Shown in pieces: positions 1-7,675 of a DNA stretch of 10,984 bases (positions are counted from its first letter, which is position 1; each line of letters starts with the position of its first letter). The notes under the pieces were generated by a model. That model was given only the letters and a program-made list of their open reading frames with translations. It did not search any database and was not told where the DNA came from. The stretch lies in assembly GCA_947476765.1 (NCBI GenBank), contig CANJRK010000019.1, positions 1-10,984 of the forward strand. Reading direction: 5' to 3'. This DNA is from Actinomycetota bacterium. GTDB taxonomy: Bacteria > Actinomycetota > Actinomycetes > S36-B12 > UBA5976. The position numbers were made by a program, and so were the translations under genes.

Positions 1-1
1 A

Positions 2-235
2 AGCAATTTAGGCCCTGGACCACGAGATGGACTAATGACGGGCTTCCATTACCGCACTGGAATTCCAATTGGCCGAGTGCGATTCGCCGTCGAAGCTGTG
101 TTCTTGGTAGCTGGATGGTTACTGGGGGGTTCGGTTGGCCTTGGTACCGTATTGGTGACTGTCTTGGTCGGAGAAGTTGTAGCAATTTTCTTTGGCATTG
201 TCGGTCGGGTCAGCAAACCAAGTTCAACAAACTAA
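2..235 (+). CDS. YczE/YitT-type integral membrane protein, C-terminal part (5' end outside window)
   Basis: Partial gene. The reading frame is open from base 2 (S-N-L-G-P-G-P-R-D-G-L-M) to a TAA at 233-235, giving about 77 residues; the start lies upstream of the window. The fragment has the GPGPRDGLMTG loop typical of the YczE-like membrane family, then RTGI and GRVR, then two hydrophobic segments (AVEAVFLVAGWLLGG and a following one ending in VVAIFFGIVG), and a short polar tail. It aligns residue for residue with the C-terminus of the next gene, so the two are tandem paralogues, 22 bp apart on the same strand and probably co-transcribed. YczE-like proteins are multi-pass inner-membrane proteins whose transported substrate or partner is not established, so no function is assigned. 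The family call is based on the shared loop and the paralogue. Confidence 0.8.
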   Translation, partial: SNLGPGPRDGLMTGFHYRTGIPIGRVRFAVEAVFLVAGWLLGGSVGLGTVLVTVLVGEVVAIFFGIVGRVSKPSSTN

Positions 236-257
236 GACTTAATCCGGGGGCACAATA

Positions 258-938
258 ATGGCATCAATTGGGCAATGGTTGCGGCCTGCTTTGACCGTTC
301 CAAAAACCTCATGGTCTGCCGGTGAATCCAATTGGAAAGTTAGTCCAAAGACATTTTTCGTTCTGATGCTTGGCTTGTGGCTGTTTGGGACCGGGGAAGC
401 TTTTTTAGTAGATGCTGGAATTGGCCAATCGCCATGGACGGTGCTGGCTTATGGCTTGGCTAAAACATTCAACCTGACAATTGGGGAAACTACCTTTTTA
501 ACTTCGGTATTTGTTTTGCTGTTGTGGATTCCGTTAAAGCGTCGACCGGGACTGGGCACCGTGATGAACATCCTGGTAGTCGCGCTGGCACTTGAAGTAA
601 TGATCAAATTTTTACCTTCGCCAACAAACTTTGTTGCCCAACTTATTGAAGTTCTAATCGGAATTGCAATAGTTGGAATTGCTAGCGGACTTTACATAAC
701 CTGCAATGTCGGACCTGGTCCCCGCGATGGCTTGATGACGGGGTTAAACGCCAGGACCGGAATTCGAGTAGGCCGAGTGCGTTTGGGTATCGAAGTAATT
801 GTGTTAACTATTGGTTGGGCACTCGGTGGCATCATAGGAATCGGCACATTGCTGTTTGCGGTGTTAATCGGGCAGGCTGTTGCAATGTCATTTGGCGTAG
901 TTGAACGCCTTAGTCCACATACAGAACACCAGGATTAA
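258..938 (+). CDS. YczE/YitT-type integral membrane protein, complete tandem paralogue
   Basis: A 226-residue multi-pass membrane protein. After a polar N-terminus (residues 1-30), hydrophobic stretches occur at about 32-50, 78-93, 100-118, 127-149, 176-192 and 195-215. Two loops resemble the YczE family: GIGQSPW (54-60), and GPGPRDGLM (152-160) followed by RTGI and GRVR. The length is close to the roughly 215 residues usual for the family. The start is the ATG at 258, with a G-rich stretch (GGGGG, about 247-251) as a possible ribosome site. The last ~75 residues match the partial gene upstream closely (the GPGPRDGLMTG block is identical), which indicates tandem duplication. The 3' end overlaps the end of the convergent oxidase gene by 29 bp. 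It sits in the cytoplasmic membrane; its biochemical role is unknown. Confidence 0.85.
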   Translation: MASIGQWLRPALTVPKTSWSAGESNWKVSPKTFFVLMLGLWLFGTGEAFLVDAGIGQSPWTVLAYGLAKTFNLTIGETTFLTSVFVLLLWIPLKRRPGLGTVMNILVVALALEVMIKFLPSPTNFVAQLIEVLIGIAIVGIASGLYITCNVGPGPRDGLMTGLNARTGIRVGRVRLGIEVIVLTIGWALGGIIGIGTLLFAVLIGQAVAMSFGVVERLSPHTEHQD

Positions 939-2244
939 ATAATCCGGTTGGATCAAAGATTGATTTAATCCGCTTGCCGATTTCGATGTCTAGAGCTGGT
1001 CTAGTTAGTGAAAGATAGTCCCGTTTAGCTCTGCCGATTCCATGTTCAGCGCTAATGCTGCCATTAAATTCGGCAACTAACTTTAAAACTGCGTAGTCAA
1101 CTGCGAAGTCATCAATTGCAGGACCGACAAATTCAATGTGCAAGTTACCGTCAGCTAGATGACCGAAAGCTCCAAAGAGTTCGACTCCTTTAAACGACGA
1201 GAGCAAATTGTGAAGTGATACATCAAATTCTGCGAGGTCAGACACGGCAACACTCACATCCAATTTATGAACTTTGCCTAGTGCTGTCCAAGTGTCACTT
1301 GCGACTTCACGGTACTGCCAGTAGTTTCGCTTCTCAGCGGGCTCACTTGATCCGAGTGCCTCGGTAGGTAAATCCAAATCTATATCTGTGCCTGCAACTT
1401 CAATAAGTAAAGTCAGTTTAGGTATTTCATTCCAAAGTGGCCGTAAGTTTGCATACTCCGAAATGAGTTGCATGGAAACAGCATCAATACATTCAGCAGC
1501 GAGTAATTGATGTCCAGAGTTTTGCACTTTAGTTAATATCTCAAGCGCGATCTTCATAGAATTTGCTGGAATCAAAAACAAAGAGGTTTCGGTAACTGGC
1601 CGAATCAGCTTAAGTTTTACGGCAGTAATTATTCCTAAAGTTCCCTCAGCGCCAATTGCAATATCTTCAACGGCATATCCAGTGTTGTCTTTTAGGGGAC
1701 TGGTGAGGTTTGACATAACTCGGCCGTCAGCAAGCACCATTTCAATTCCAACTACGCTACGTTTGGTCATCCCGAATGCACAAACTCGAATCCCACCCGC
1801 ATTGGTAGCGACTAACCCGCCAACAGTGGCACTTTCCCGCGCGGCTAGATCAACTGCAAAATCCCAGCCTTTTGCGCGCACTAGATTTTGTACTTGGCCA
1901 AGTGTGAAGCCAGCACTAACCGTGATGTGCCCGGAGGTCTCATCAAATTCAATAATCGAAGTTAGTGACTTCGTCGAGATTAGGCATATTTGGTGATCTG
2001 AATTTATAGGTGGCACTGAGCCACCAACTAATCCGGTGTTGCCACCTTGGATCTGAATCTTTGCCCCGGCAGCCAGGCAGGCTTGAACGGTTGCAACTAC
2101 TTGCTCAGTGGATTCAGGTCTAACCACCACATCGGCATGTCCTGTAAATCGGCCGGTCCAGTCCGTTGTGTACGAAGAAATAACTTCGGGGTCAGAAACC
2201 GTTGTCACCAAAGGAGTCAAAGCCTGACTTAGGGATCCAGCCAT
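910..2244 (-). CDS. FAD-linked oxidase, GlcD/D-2-hydroxyacid dehydrogenase family
   Basis: A flavoprotein of 444 residues predicted to oxidise a D-2-hydroxyacid (glycolate, D-lactate or D-2-hydroxyglutarate type) to the 2-oxoacid. The N-terminal half is a PCMH/FAD_binding_4 domain (about 38-215) with the pyrophosphate loop QGGNTGLVGGS near 66-76, the ATVGGLVATNAGG segment near 139-151 and GAEGTLGI at 198-205. The C-terminal FAD-oxidase domain (about 220-442) has KLDVSV (327-332), the metal/substrate motif HLADGNLH (362-369), AEHGIGRAK (399-407) and a closing FDPTGLFNPG. All expected motifs are present, so it looks functional. The start ATG lies 10 bp after the EamA gene stop with no strong Shine-Dalgarno sequence, suggesting co-transcription and coupling. 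No partner subunit (GlcE/GlcF) is in the window, which favours a single-chain enzyme. The exact substrate cannot be decided from sequence alone. Confidence 0.88.
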   Translation of the reverse strand: MAGSLSQALTPLVTTVSDPEVISSYTTDWTGRFTGHADVVVRPESTEQVVATVQACLAAGAKIQIQGGNTGLVGGSVPPINSDHQICLISTKSLTSIIEFDETSGHITVSAGFTLGQVQNLVRAKGWDFAVDLAARESATVGGLVATNAGGIRVCAFGMTKRSVVGIEMVLADGRVMSNLTSPLKDNTGYAVEDIAIGAEGTLGIITAVKLKLIRPVTETSLFLIPANSMKIALEILTKVQNSGHQLLAAECIDAVSMQLISEYANLRPLWNEIPKLTLLIEVAGTDIDLDLPTEALGSSEPAEKRNYWQYREVASDTWTALGKVHKLDVSVAVSDLAEFDVSLHNLLSSFKGVELFGAFGHLADGNLHIEFVGPAIDDFAVDYAVLKLVAEFNGSISAEHGIGRAKRDYLSLTRPALDIEIGKRIKSIFDPTGLFNPGVLYVD

Positions 2245-2254
2245 AGCAGTTAGT

Positions 2255-3229
2255 TTAGGTGGCTAGTTCAGGTTCTGGCAGGGCTTCGTGCGGTGACTGT
2301 TCTCTGGCACGTTCGGCAACCACAATTCCCACCAACATAATTGCCCCACCCAACATTTGAATTGGCACAAAGATTTCGCCAAGTACGATCCAAGCTGCGA
2401 TTGAAGCAATCGGTGGCTCAGTCATTCCCATGATGCTGGCCCCTGGACCACCAATGTGTCGAATTGAATTAATGACAAAAATGTATGGTGTCAAAGTTCC
2501 AACTAAAACCATAAAGGCGAAGAATGGCCAGATCGGATAGACATCTGTACCACCTTCAAAAGGTGTTACTTGTGCTTGGAGTGAATCCCACGGGAAAGTG
2601 TTCCATGGCCGCAAGATTGCAAAGAACAGCGATGCGAAAATAAATGCCCACATCAACAGTGACATTGGATCGCGACCCTGGCTTGCTTTATCACCAAGTA
2701 AGTACATAAATACCAATGTGGTCATGGACGCCATTGCGTAAAGCACACCGATTTTGTCGAGTGTAAAGCCATCCCAGACTTGGGCCACCATAGCTAAGCC
2801 CACAACGGCAAGCGCAAGTCCAAGCCAAACTGTGTTCCGCACTGAAACATGCATTACAAAACGGGCATAAAGTACGACAAAAATTGGTGCCATAAATTCG
2901 ATAAGCAAACTGATAGTAATTGGCATTCGAGAAATAGATTCAAAGTAAAACCACTGGCACATTGCCACGCCAATAATGCCGTAACCGGCGAGTAGTAAGG
3001 CTTCCTTTGGCTTAATTCGAAATGCTTTACGGTTTGTGAGCGCGACAAAGATTGTAAGAATGATGGCTGTGCCAGTTCCACGGAATTGCGAGACGCGTAA
3101 GGGATCCCCAACCTCTAGCAGTACCACTTTGGCAACTGTGCCGTTTAGTGCCCAGCATGTGGCAGCCGCTAGGTAAAGGGAGTATCCAAGTTTGGGATTT
3201 TTGGTGTGCGCTCTTCTATGTTTCGCCAT
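2255..3229 (-). CDS. DMT-superfamily permease with two EamA domains
   Basis: A 324-residue transporter of the drug/metabolite superfamily, acting in the cytoplasmic membrane, usually as a small-molecule exporter. The N-terminus is short and basic (MAKHRRAHTK), placing it in the cytosol. About ten hydrophobic segments fall into two EamA repeats, roughly 14-150 and 165-305. The first repeat contains the usual run SRMPITISLLIEFMAPIF, and the second contains MTEPPIASIAAWIVLGE followed by a last helix ending in IVVAE. The tail after it is polar (REQSPHEALPEPELAT). The gene is upstream of, and 10 bp from, the GlcD-like oxidase, so a two-gene operon is likely; the permease might handle the oxidase's substrate or product, but that is inference. 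No strong ribosome site is visible before the ATG. The substrate is unknown. Confidence 0.88.
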   Translation of the reverse strand: MAKHRRAHTKNPKLGYSLYLAAATCWALNGTVAKVVLLEVGDPLRVSQFRGTGTAIILTIFVALTNRKAFRIKPKEALLLAGYGIIGVAMCQWFYFESISRMPITISLLIEFMAPIFVVLYARFVMHVSVRNTVWLGLALAVVGLAMVAQVWDGFTLDKIGVLYAMASMTTLVFMYLLGDKASQGRDPMSLLMWAFIFASLFFAILRPWNTFPWDSLQAQVTPFEGGTDVYPIWPFFAFMVLVGTLTPYIFVINSIRHIGGPGASIMGMTEPPIASIAAWIVLGEIFVPIQMLGGAIMLVGIVVAERAREQSPHEALPEPELAT

Positions 3230-3349
3230 AATGAAAAGTAACCTGAGTCCATCTTTCGTACGAGGATAACTGCTTTAAATTTAGAAGTTGATCAGTAATG
3301 ACACTATCAGGAACTCATGATTAACAAACAGGGTGAAGCTGAACCAGAT
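3230..3349. other. Intergenic region between mutT1 end and EamA start
   Basis: This 120-bp gap lies downstream of mutT1 and upstream of the EamA permease, both on the minus strand, so it should hold the permease promoter and the end of the ppk-mutT1 transcript. I found no stable GC-rich hairpin followed by a T run on the minus strand, and no convincing -35/-10 pair with proper spacing. A short plus-strand frame starting at 3318 runs into mutT1 and looks like chance. Confidence 0.5.
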
Positions 3350-4279
3350 TTAATGCAAGTGTCGCTCAATGCTTATGACACGCGATAAGTCACTTGCATC
3401 TTTATGAAAAACCACCATTGAGCCAGGGGTAAGTGCTGGATCAAAATCTTTTGCGCCTACGTTCTCAGAAGAAAATGAAGAACTGAGAACATCCATCACA
3501 GTTGGTATTACCGGACGGTGAGTGCAAAGCACTGTAGGAAGATTTGATTTAGCAAGTTCCAAAACTCGAGCTTTTGCATTTTCTGGGGCATCTTTATGTC
3601 GCTCCTCACTTACGGTCTGCTCCAAAGTAATGGCGAGTCCTCTGGACGTTGCATAAGGTCCCACAGTATCTCTACATCTTCGGGAATCAGAAGAATGCAG
3701 TGCGTTTATTCCGTAGGCAGCCAAAGCTCCAATCAATGAAGATGCCTGCATGCGACCCACAGCGGTTAGTGGTCGACTGGCATCGACTTCGGCAAGGCCA
3801 TCAGAGCTGAGCAGCCATTCAACTCTTTTTACTGATTGCGTGTGGCGTAAAATTACAAATGGAATAGTTGGTCGTGCCTCGGCCGCCGCTATCAAAACAT
3901 CCTGGTCATGCTCGTAAGTAAGTTTTTTCATTGCCTGATCCAGAGGTAACCAAGCAATTTCATCAACTTCATCATTTGGAACAAATTCACCGGATAGCAA
4001 TTTGCCCACCCAGTAATGAGAGTCCTTTAGCTTTCCTTCTACCTTGTAAGTTTGTGTAGGTAGTGGCACACCGAGTTCGACAGCGTATCCGGTTTCTTCA
4101 CGCACTTCTCTGATTGCTGCGGTTAGCACATGTTCCCCAGGATCAACTTTTCCCTTTGGAAAAGTCCAGTCTGATCGGTATCCGCGATGAACTAATAGGT
4201 ACTCGGTTCCCGATATACCCATACGTGTGACGACTGCGCCGGCGGCGACAATCTTTTCAGTGGCTGCCAAAGAGTCCAA
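3350..4279 (-). CDS. mutT1: MutT1-type Nudix hydrolase fused to a histidine phosphatase domain
   Basis: A 309-residue two-domain enzyme. The Nudix domain spans about 8-135 with a full Nudix box at 43-65: G43, E49, R57, E58, E61, E62 and G64, preceded by WTFPKGK. The second domain (about 140-305) is a histidine phosphatase of the SixA/phosphoglycerate-mutase fold, with R145-H146 in the ILRHT motif, the SSDSRRCRDT segment and a second His at 254 (CTHRP). This architecture matches mycobacterial MutT1, which hydrolyses 8-oxo-(d)GTP and diadenosine polyphosphates. The gene overlaps the end of ppk and is surely co-transcribed with it, as in Mycobacterium tuberculosis, where the two are neighbours. 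The start used here is a TTG at 4279-4277; a second TTG at 4270-4268 has AAGG about 8 bp upstream and may be the true start, shortening the protein by three residues. Confidence 0.9.
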   Translation of the reverse strand: MDSLAATEKIVAAGAVVTRMGISGTEYLLVHRGYRSDWTFPKGKVDPGEHVLTAAIREVREETGYAVELGVPLPTQTYKVEGKLKDSHYWVGKLLSGEFVPNDEVDEIAWLPLDQAMKKLTYEHDQDVLIAAAEARPTIPFVILRHTQSVKRVEWLLSSDGLAEVDASRPLTAVGRMQASSLIGALAAYGINALHSSDSRRCRDTVGPYATSRGLAITLEQTVSEERHKDAPENAKARVLELAKSNLPTVLCTHRPVIPTVMDVLSSSFSSENVGAKDFDPALTPGSMVVFHKDASDLSRVISIERHLH

Positions 4280-6416
4280 CCTTGTTCAGAATTGTGTCGA
4301 TACGCCGTGGGATTGGTGAATCTGCCGCTGACCTAGCAATTGGAAAACGATTAATCAGCAGTTCTTGGTAATTGATTAATGGCTCACCATTTTCGTCTTC
4401 GTGTTTGCGAATCCATTCGCCATCTGGCTGTAAATGCCATGAGGCGGTGTTATCTGACATTCCCAAATCGATTACCTCAACGATAGTTTCCGAATCCTGG
4501 GGGTTAATTCGAACCAAGGTTTCAACTCGACGATCTAAGTTACGGTGCATCAGGTCAGGTGAGCCTAGCCAAGTTTCTCGATCACCAGCGTTTGCGAAGT
4601 CATACACGCGGCTATGTTCAAGGAATCGACCCAGCACACTTCGAACTCGAATGTTTTCTGAATAGCCAGTCACGCCTGGTCGTAGCGCACAAATGCCGCG
4701 TACCAAAATGTCAATTTTCACACCGGCTTGCGAAGCTCGATAAAGCGCATCAATGATTGTTTCGTCAACTATGGAGTTACATTTAATCCTGATGTGTCCG
4801 CTATAGCCATTACGAACATGTTCTATTTCACGTTCGATTCGAGAAACTAGCCCGGTGCGTAATCCCTTCGGGGCCACAATTAGTCGGTGATACTCACCTT
4901 GGACCCCGTACCCACTCAGATGATTAAACAAACTAGCTACGTCTTCTCCAATTTTCGGATCAGTAGTTAAGAGCCCATAGTCTTCGTAGTATCTAGCGGT
5001 ACGCGGATTGTAATTACCAGTTCCTATGTGGACATAGCGATTTAATTTGCCGCCATCGTTTCTTACCACTAAACAAAGTTTGGCATGAGTCTTGAGGCCA
5101 ACAATTCCGTATACAACGTGAACTCCTGCCTCTTCAAGTTTTCGTGACCAGTCGATATTGTTTTGTTCGTCAAAGCGAGCCTTAATTTCAACTACGGCCA
5201 GGACCTGCTTGCCCATTTCGGCCGCATTGATTAGGGCATCAACAATCGGGGAGTCGCCCGAAGTTCGATACAAAGTTTGCTTAATAGCTAAAACATTTGG
5301 ATCGTTCGACGCTTGCTCTAAGAAAAGCTGCATGCTGGTGGAAAAGGAATCGTATGGGTGGTGAAGTAGTACCTCACGGTGCCGCATCACGTCCAAAATA
5401 TCAGGCGCGGTTGAACTTTCGACTTCGGCAAGGGCAGTGCTAGTTCTAGATATAAACACCGGGGCTTTTAGATCTTCGCGATTAAGGTTTACTAATTCGA
5501 GTAATGACTCATGGTCTAGCGGACCAGTCAATCTAAATACTTCATTGTGATCGACACCAAGTTCACTGATGATCAGATCCAACACATGAGGGTCAATAGA
5601 GTTTTCTACTTCGAGGCGAACGGCTGGCCCGAAACGTCGACGCATGAGCTCACGTTCAAGTGCCTGCAGCAGGTTTTCCGCATCGTCTTCTTCTACTTCA
5701 AGTTCCTCATTGCGCGTTACTCGAAATGCGTGATACTGCAAGACTTGCATACCGGGAAAGAGTTTATCTAGATGCCCAGAAATCACGTCTTCTAATGGGA
5801 CAAAACGTTGTCTCGACACCTCAATAAAGCGCGGAAGCGATGGCGGCACTTTAACGCGAGCGAAAAGTTCGTCCCCAGCAGAAGGATTCTTAACAACTAC
5901 CGCCAGATTAAGGGATAGCCCAGAAATATATGGGAACGGATGTGATGGATCCACGGCAAGCGGGGTAAGAACTGGAAAAACCTGTTCTTCAAATAGCTTA
6001 GACATGGCTTGGCGTTCGTCGCTGGTGAGTTCTTCCCAGCGCAAAATTTCAATGCCACTGGCAACAAGTGCTGGCAATATTGAATCGTTGAAAGTTTTTG
6101 AGGCTTCTTTCATCGCTTCGTAGCTCTGTGCTAAAACTTCGGCGTGCACTTCGCTTGGAAGTTTTCCAGAAATTGTCTTTTTTGCTAAGCCTGTGGCTAA
6201 TCGTCGCTTTAATCCAGCAACTCGAACCATGAAAAATTCATCTAAGTTGCTAGCGAAAATCGATATGTACTTAACTCGCTCCAGTAGTTCCATGTCCTGA
6301 TCTTGAGCTAATTCAAGTACGCGCTGATTAAAGGCAAGCCAGGATAGTTCACGATCTAAAAATCGATCGCTGGGAAGCATGGCTGCCACGGGGGCCAAAT
6401 GGGAAGTCTCGGTCAT
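4257..6416 (-). CDS. ppk: Polyphosphate kinase 1
   Basis: A 719-residue PPK1, which reversibly transfers the terminal phosphate of ATP to polyphosphate; the length is typical of the family. The N-terminal domain (about 16-120) opens with RFLDRELSWLAFNQRVLE and contains SNLDEFFMVRV. A middle 'head' domain follows, then the two phospholipase-D-like catalytic domains. The expected phosphoenzyme histidine is H444 in KTHAKL and the second conserved histidine is H463 in VHIGTGNYN, 19 residues apart as in E. coli PPK. H601 in LEHSRVYDF is the third active-site histidine. YRTSGDSPIV (383-392) and IKARFDEQNNID (411-422) are also conserved. Nothing is missing. The ATG at 6416 is preceded by AGAGGG, set rather close to the start. 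ppk leads a two-gene unit with mutT1 and is divergent from the S51-like pair. Confidence 0.97.
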   Translation of the reverse strand: MTETSHLAPVAAMLPSDRFLDRELSWLAFNQRVLELAQDQDMELLERVKYISIFASNLDEFFMVRVAGLKRRLATGLAKKTISGKLPSEVHAEVLAQSYEAMKEASKTFNDSILPALVASGIEILRWEELTSDERQAMSKLFEEQVFPVLTPLAVDPSHPFPYISGLSLNLAVVVKNPSAGDELFARVKVPPSLPRFIEVSRQRFVPLEDVISGHLDKLFPGMQVLQYHAFRVTRNEELEVEEDDAENLLQALERELMRRRFGPAVRLEVENSIDPHVLDLIISELGVDHNEVFRLTGPLDHESLLELVNLNREDLKAPVFISRTSTALAEVESSTAPDILDVMRHREVLLHHPYDSFSTSMQLFLEQASNDPNVLAIKQTLYRTSGDSPIVDALINAAEMGKQVLAVVEIKARFDEQNNIDWSRKLEEAGVHVVYGIVGLKTHAKLCLVVRNDGGKLNRYVHIGTGNYNPRTARYYEDYGLLTTDPKIGEDVASLFNHLSGYGVQGEYHRLIVAPKGLRTGLVSRIEREIEHVRNGYSGHIRIKCNSIVDETIIDALYRASQAGVKIDILVRGICALRPGVTGYSENIRVRSVLGRFLEHSRVYDFANAGDRETWLGSPDLMHRNLDRRVETLVRINPQDSETIVEVIDLGMSDNTASWHLQPDGEWIRKHEDENGEPLINYQELLINRFPIARSAADSPIPRRIDTILNKVGLFGSH

Positions 6417-6440
6417 AGCCCTCTTACCCTTACATACTTA

Positions 6441-6479
6441 GGTAAACAACTCCTAAAGCCAATAAATCAAAAGGTGAAC
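6441..6479 (-). promoter_or_regulatory. Possible PhoP-like (Pho box) half-sites upstream of ppk
   Basis: Read on the ppk strand, the divergent intergenic region contains GTTCACC (6479-6473) and GTTTACC (6447-6441), 32 bp apart, with the second just upstream of AT-rich TAAGTATGTA. GTTCACC is the core of PHO boxes known from Streptomyces, which come as direct repeats every 11 bp. Here intermediate units are poorly conserved (the 11-bp neighbours match only 3 of 7), so the resemblance is weak. A role in phosphate control of ppk is inference. Confidence 0.25.
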
Positions 6480-6508
6480 TATTGGCCAGATAGTGCAATG
6501 ATTTAGCC

Positions 6509-7675
6509 GTGGCTAGACAAATTGTGGTTATGGGGTCTGGGGAAACCAGCCCCACGATGGTTACGCCACATCAGCAGATCCTGGCGGCGCTAGGCAAACC
6601 AAACCAGCTAAAACTCACAATTTTGGATACCCCATTTGGGTTTCAGGAAAATGCTGATGACTTAACTGAGAAATTAATTGAGTTCTTTACGCAATCTGTG
6701 GGTGCGACTCCAACTGCGATTTCACTGCGAAATTCCGCAGTCAATGGCGCAGCTCTTGGTGAAGCGGTGAACTCGATTCGCGAATCGGACTGGCTATTTG
6801 CGGGACCGGGTAGCCCGTCCTACGCATTGAAAGTTTGGCACGAACTAGGAGTAAGCCCGCACTTTGATGAAGTGCTGGTAGGTGGAACTGTAGTTCTGGC
6901 ATCAGCTGCCGCACTGACTGCAGGCTCACACACAATTCCGGTGTATGAGATGTATAAAGTCGGCGAGGAGCCACACTGGCTACCGGGCTTAAATTTAATC
7001 GAACGTCATACTGGAATGCCGGCTGCAATAATTCCGCACTACGACAATGCAGATGGCGCAAATCACGATACTCGATTCTGCTACATCGGTGAACGTCGGT
7101 TGCGAACTATGGAGTCATTGCTACCGCCTGAAGTTTTCATCATTGGTGTTGATGAACATACCGGCATCCGTTTTGAATTGGATGAACGAATTGCATATGT
7201 ATTCGGCAGAGGCACCATGACTATTCGTCATCATGGTGAGTCTTGGACGGTCGCTTCAGGTCAGAGTGCAACGTTCGAAGAAATTATTTCCCACACTGGA
7301 AGCACCATAGTACTTGGCGAACCAGCACCACTATTTAAAGTTGATCCGCATAAGGTTGAAGAATTACTTGATGCTGGAAAAGTAAGTGATGCAGTTGATG
7401 CCTTACTAAATTTAGATGAGCTAGATCGCGATACGGAAACACGCGCTGCTGTCCACTCGTTGGTAACTCGACTTGGTCACATCGCAGCAAGTCCTAAAGT
7501 CGACATCATGTCAGTAGTAGGTCCGTATGTTGATGCCTTACTGCAAGCACGACAAGCTGCGCGAGCTGGCGGGCGCTGGGATGATGCAGATGCAATTCGT
7601 GATCAACTAATGGAAATGAAAGTAACCATCCAAGACACCAAAGATGGATCCTCTTGGGAGATCGAAAGTTCATGA
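6509..7675 (+). CDS. Peptidase S51/type 1 glutamine amidotransferase-like protein with CysS-type C-terminal module
   Basis: A 388-residue protein of unknown activity. Residues about 4-270 look like a peptidase S51/cyanophycinase-type alpha/beta domain: MGSGETSP (8-15), the GPGSPSYAL loop (99-107), a nucleophile-elbow-like VLASAAALTAG (129-139, candidate Ser132), PVYEMYKVG (144-152), IIPHYDN (174-180) and GVDEHTG (213-219). The elbow departs from the standard GxSAGA, so catalysis is not certain. After a helical linker (about 278-330), residues about 345-385 (ARQAARAGGRWDDADAIRDQ, then IQDTKDGSSWE) closely resemble the C-terminal end of cysteinyl-tRNA synthetase. The whole is one uninterrupted frame. 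The start is a GTG at 6509 without a Shine-Dalgarno sequence, so a short or leaderless transcript is possible. The stop overlaps the next gene's start (ATGA). No catalytic claim beyond the fold is justified. Confidence 0.75.
   Translation: MARQIVVMGSGETSPTMVTPHQQILAALGKPNQLKLTILDTPFGFQENADDLTEKLIEFFTQSVGATPTAISLRNSAVNGAALGEAVNSIRESDWLFAGPGSPSYALKVWHELGVSPHFDEVLVGGTVVLASAAALTAGSHTIPVYEMYKVGEEPHWLPGLNLIERHTGMPAAIIPHYDNADGANHDTRFCYIGERRLRTMESLLPPEVFIIGVDEHTGIRFELDERIAYVFGRGTMTIRHHGESWTVASGQSATFEEIISHTGSTIVLGEPAPLFKVDPHKVEELLDAGKVSDAVDALLNLDELDRDTETRAAVHSLVTRLGHIAASPKVDIMSVVGPYVDALLQARQAARAGGRWDDADAIRDQLMEMKVTIQDTKDGSSWEIESS

Noticed and set aside
1682..1996. Plus-strand frame of 104 codons inside the oxidase gene
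   Set aside because: It is antisense to a well-conserved FAD-binding domain and shows no recognisable protein pattern.
6417..6508. Firm -35/-10 assignment for ppk and the S51 pair
   Set aside because: TATGTA and TAAGTA for ppk and TAGTGC for the S51 pair lack a -35 at suitable spacing, so no promoter was called.
7654..7671. Upstream TTG start for the second S51 gene
   Set aside because: The ATG at 7672 gives the usual ATGA coupling and places the first beta strand right after the start, as in the family.
7496..7675. A leftover fragment of a broken cysS gene fused by accident
   Set aside because: The CysS-like segment is in frame with an intact 388-residue protein, has the same base composition as its surroundings and is followed by a coupled gene, so a real domain is the better reading.
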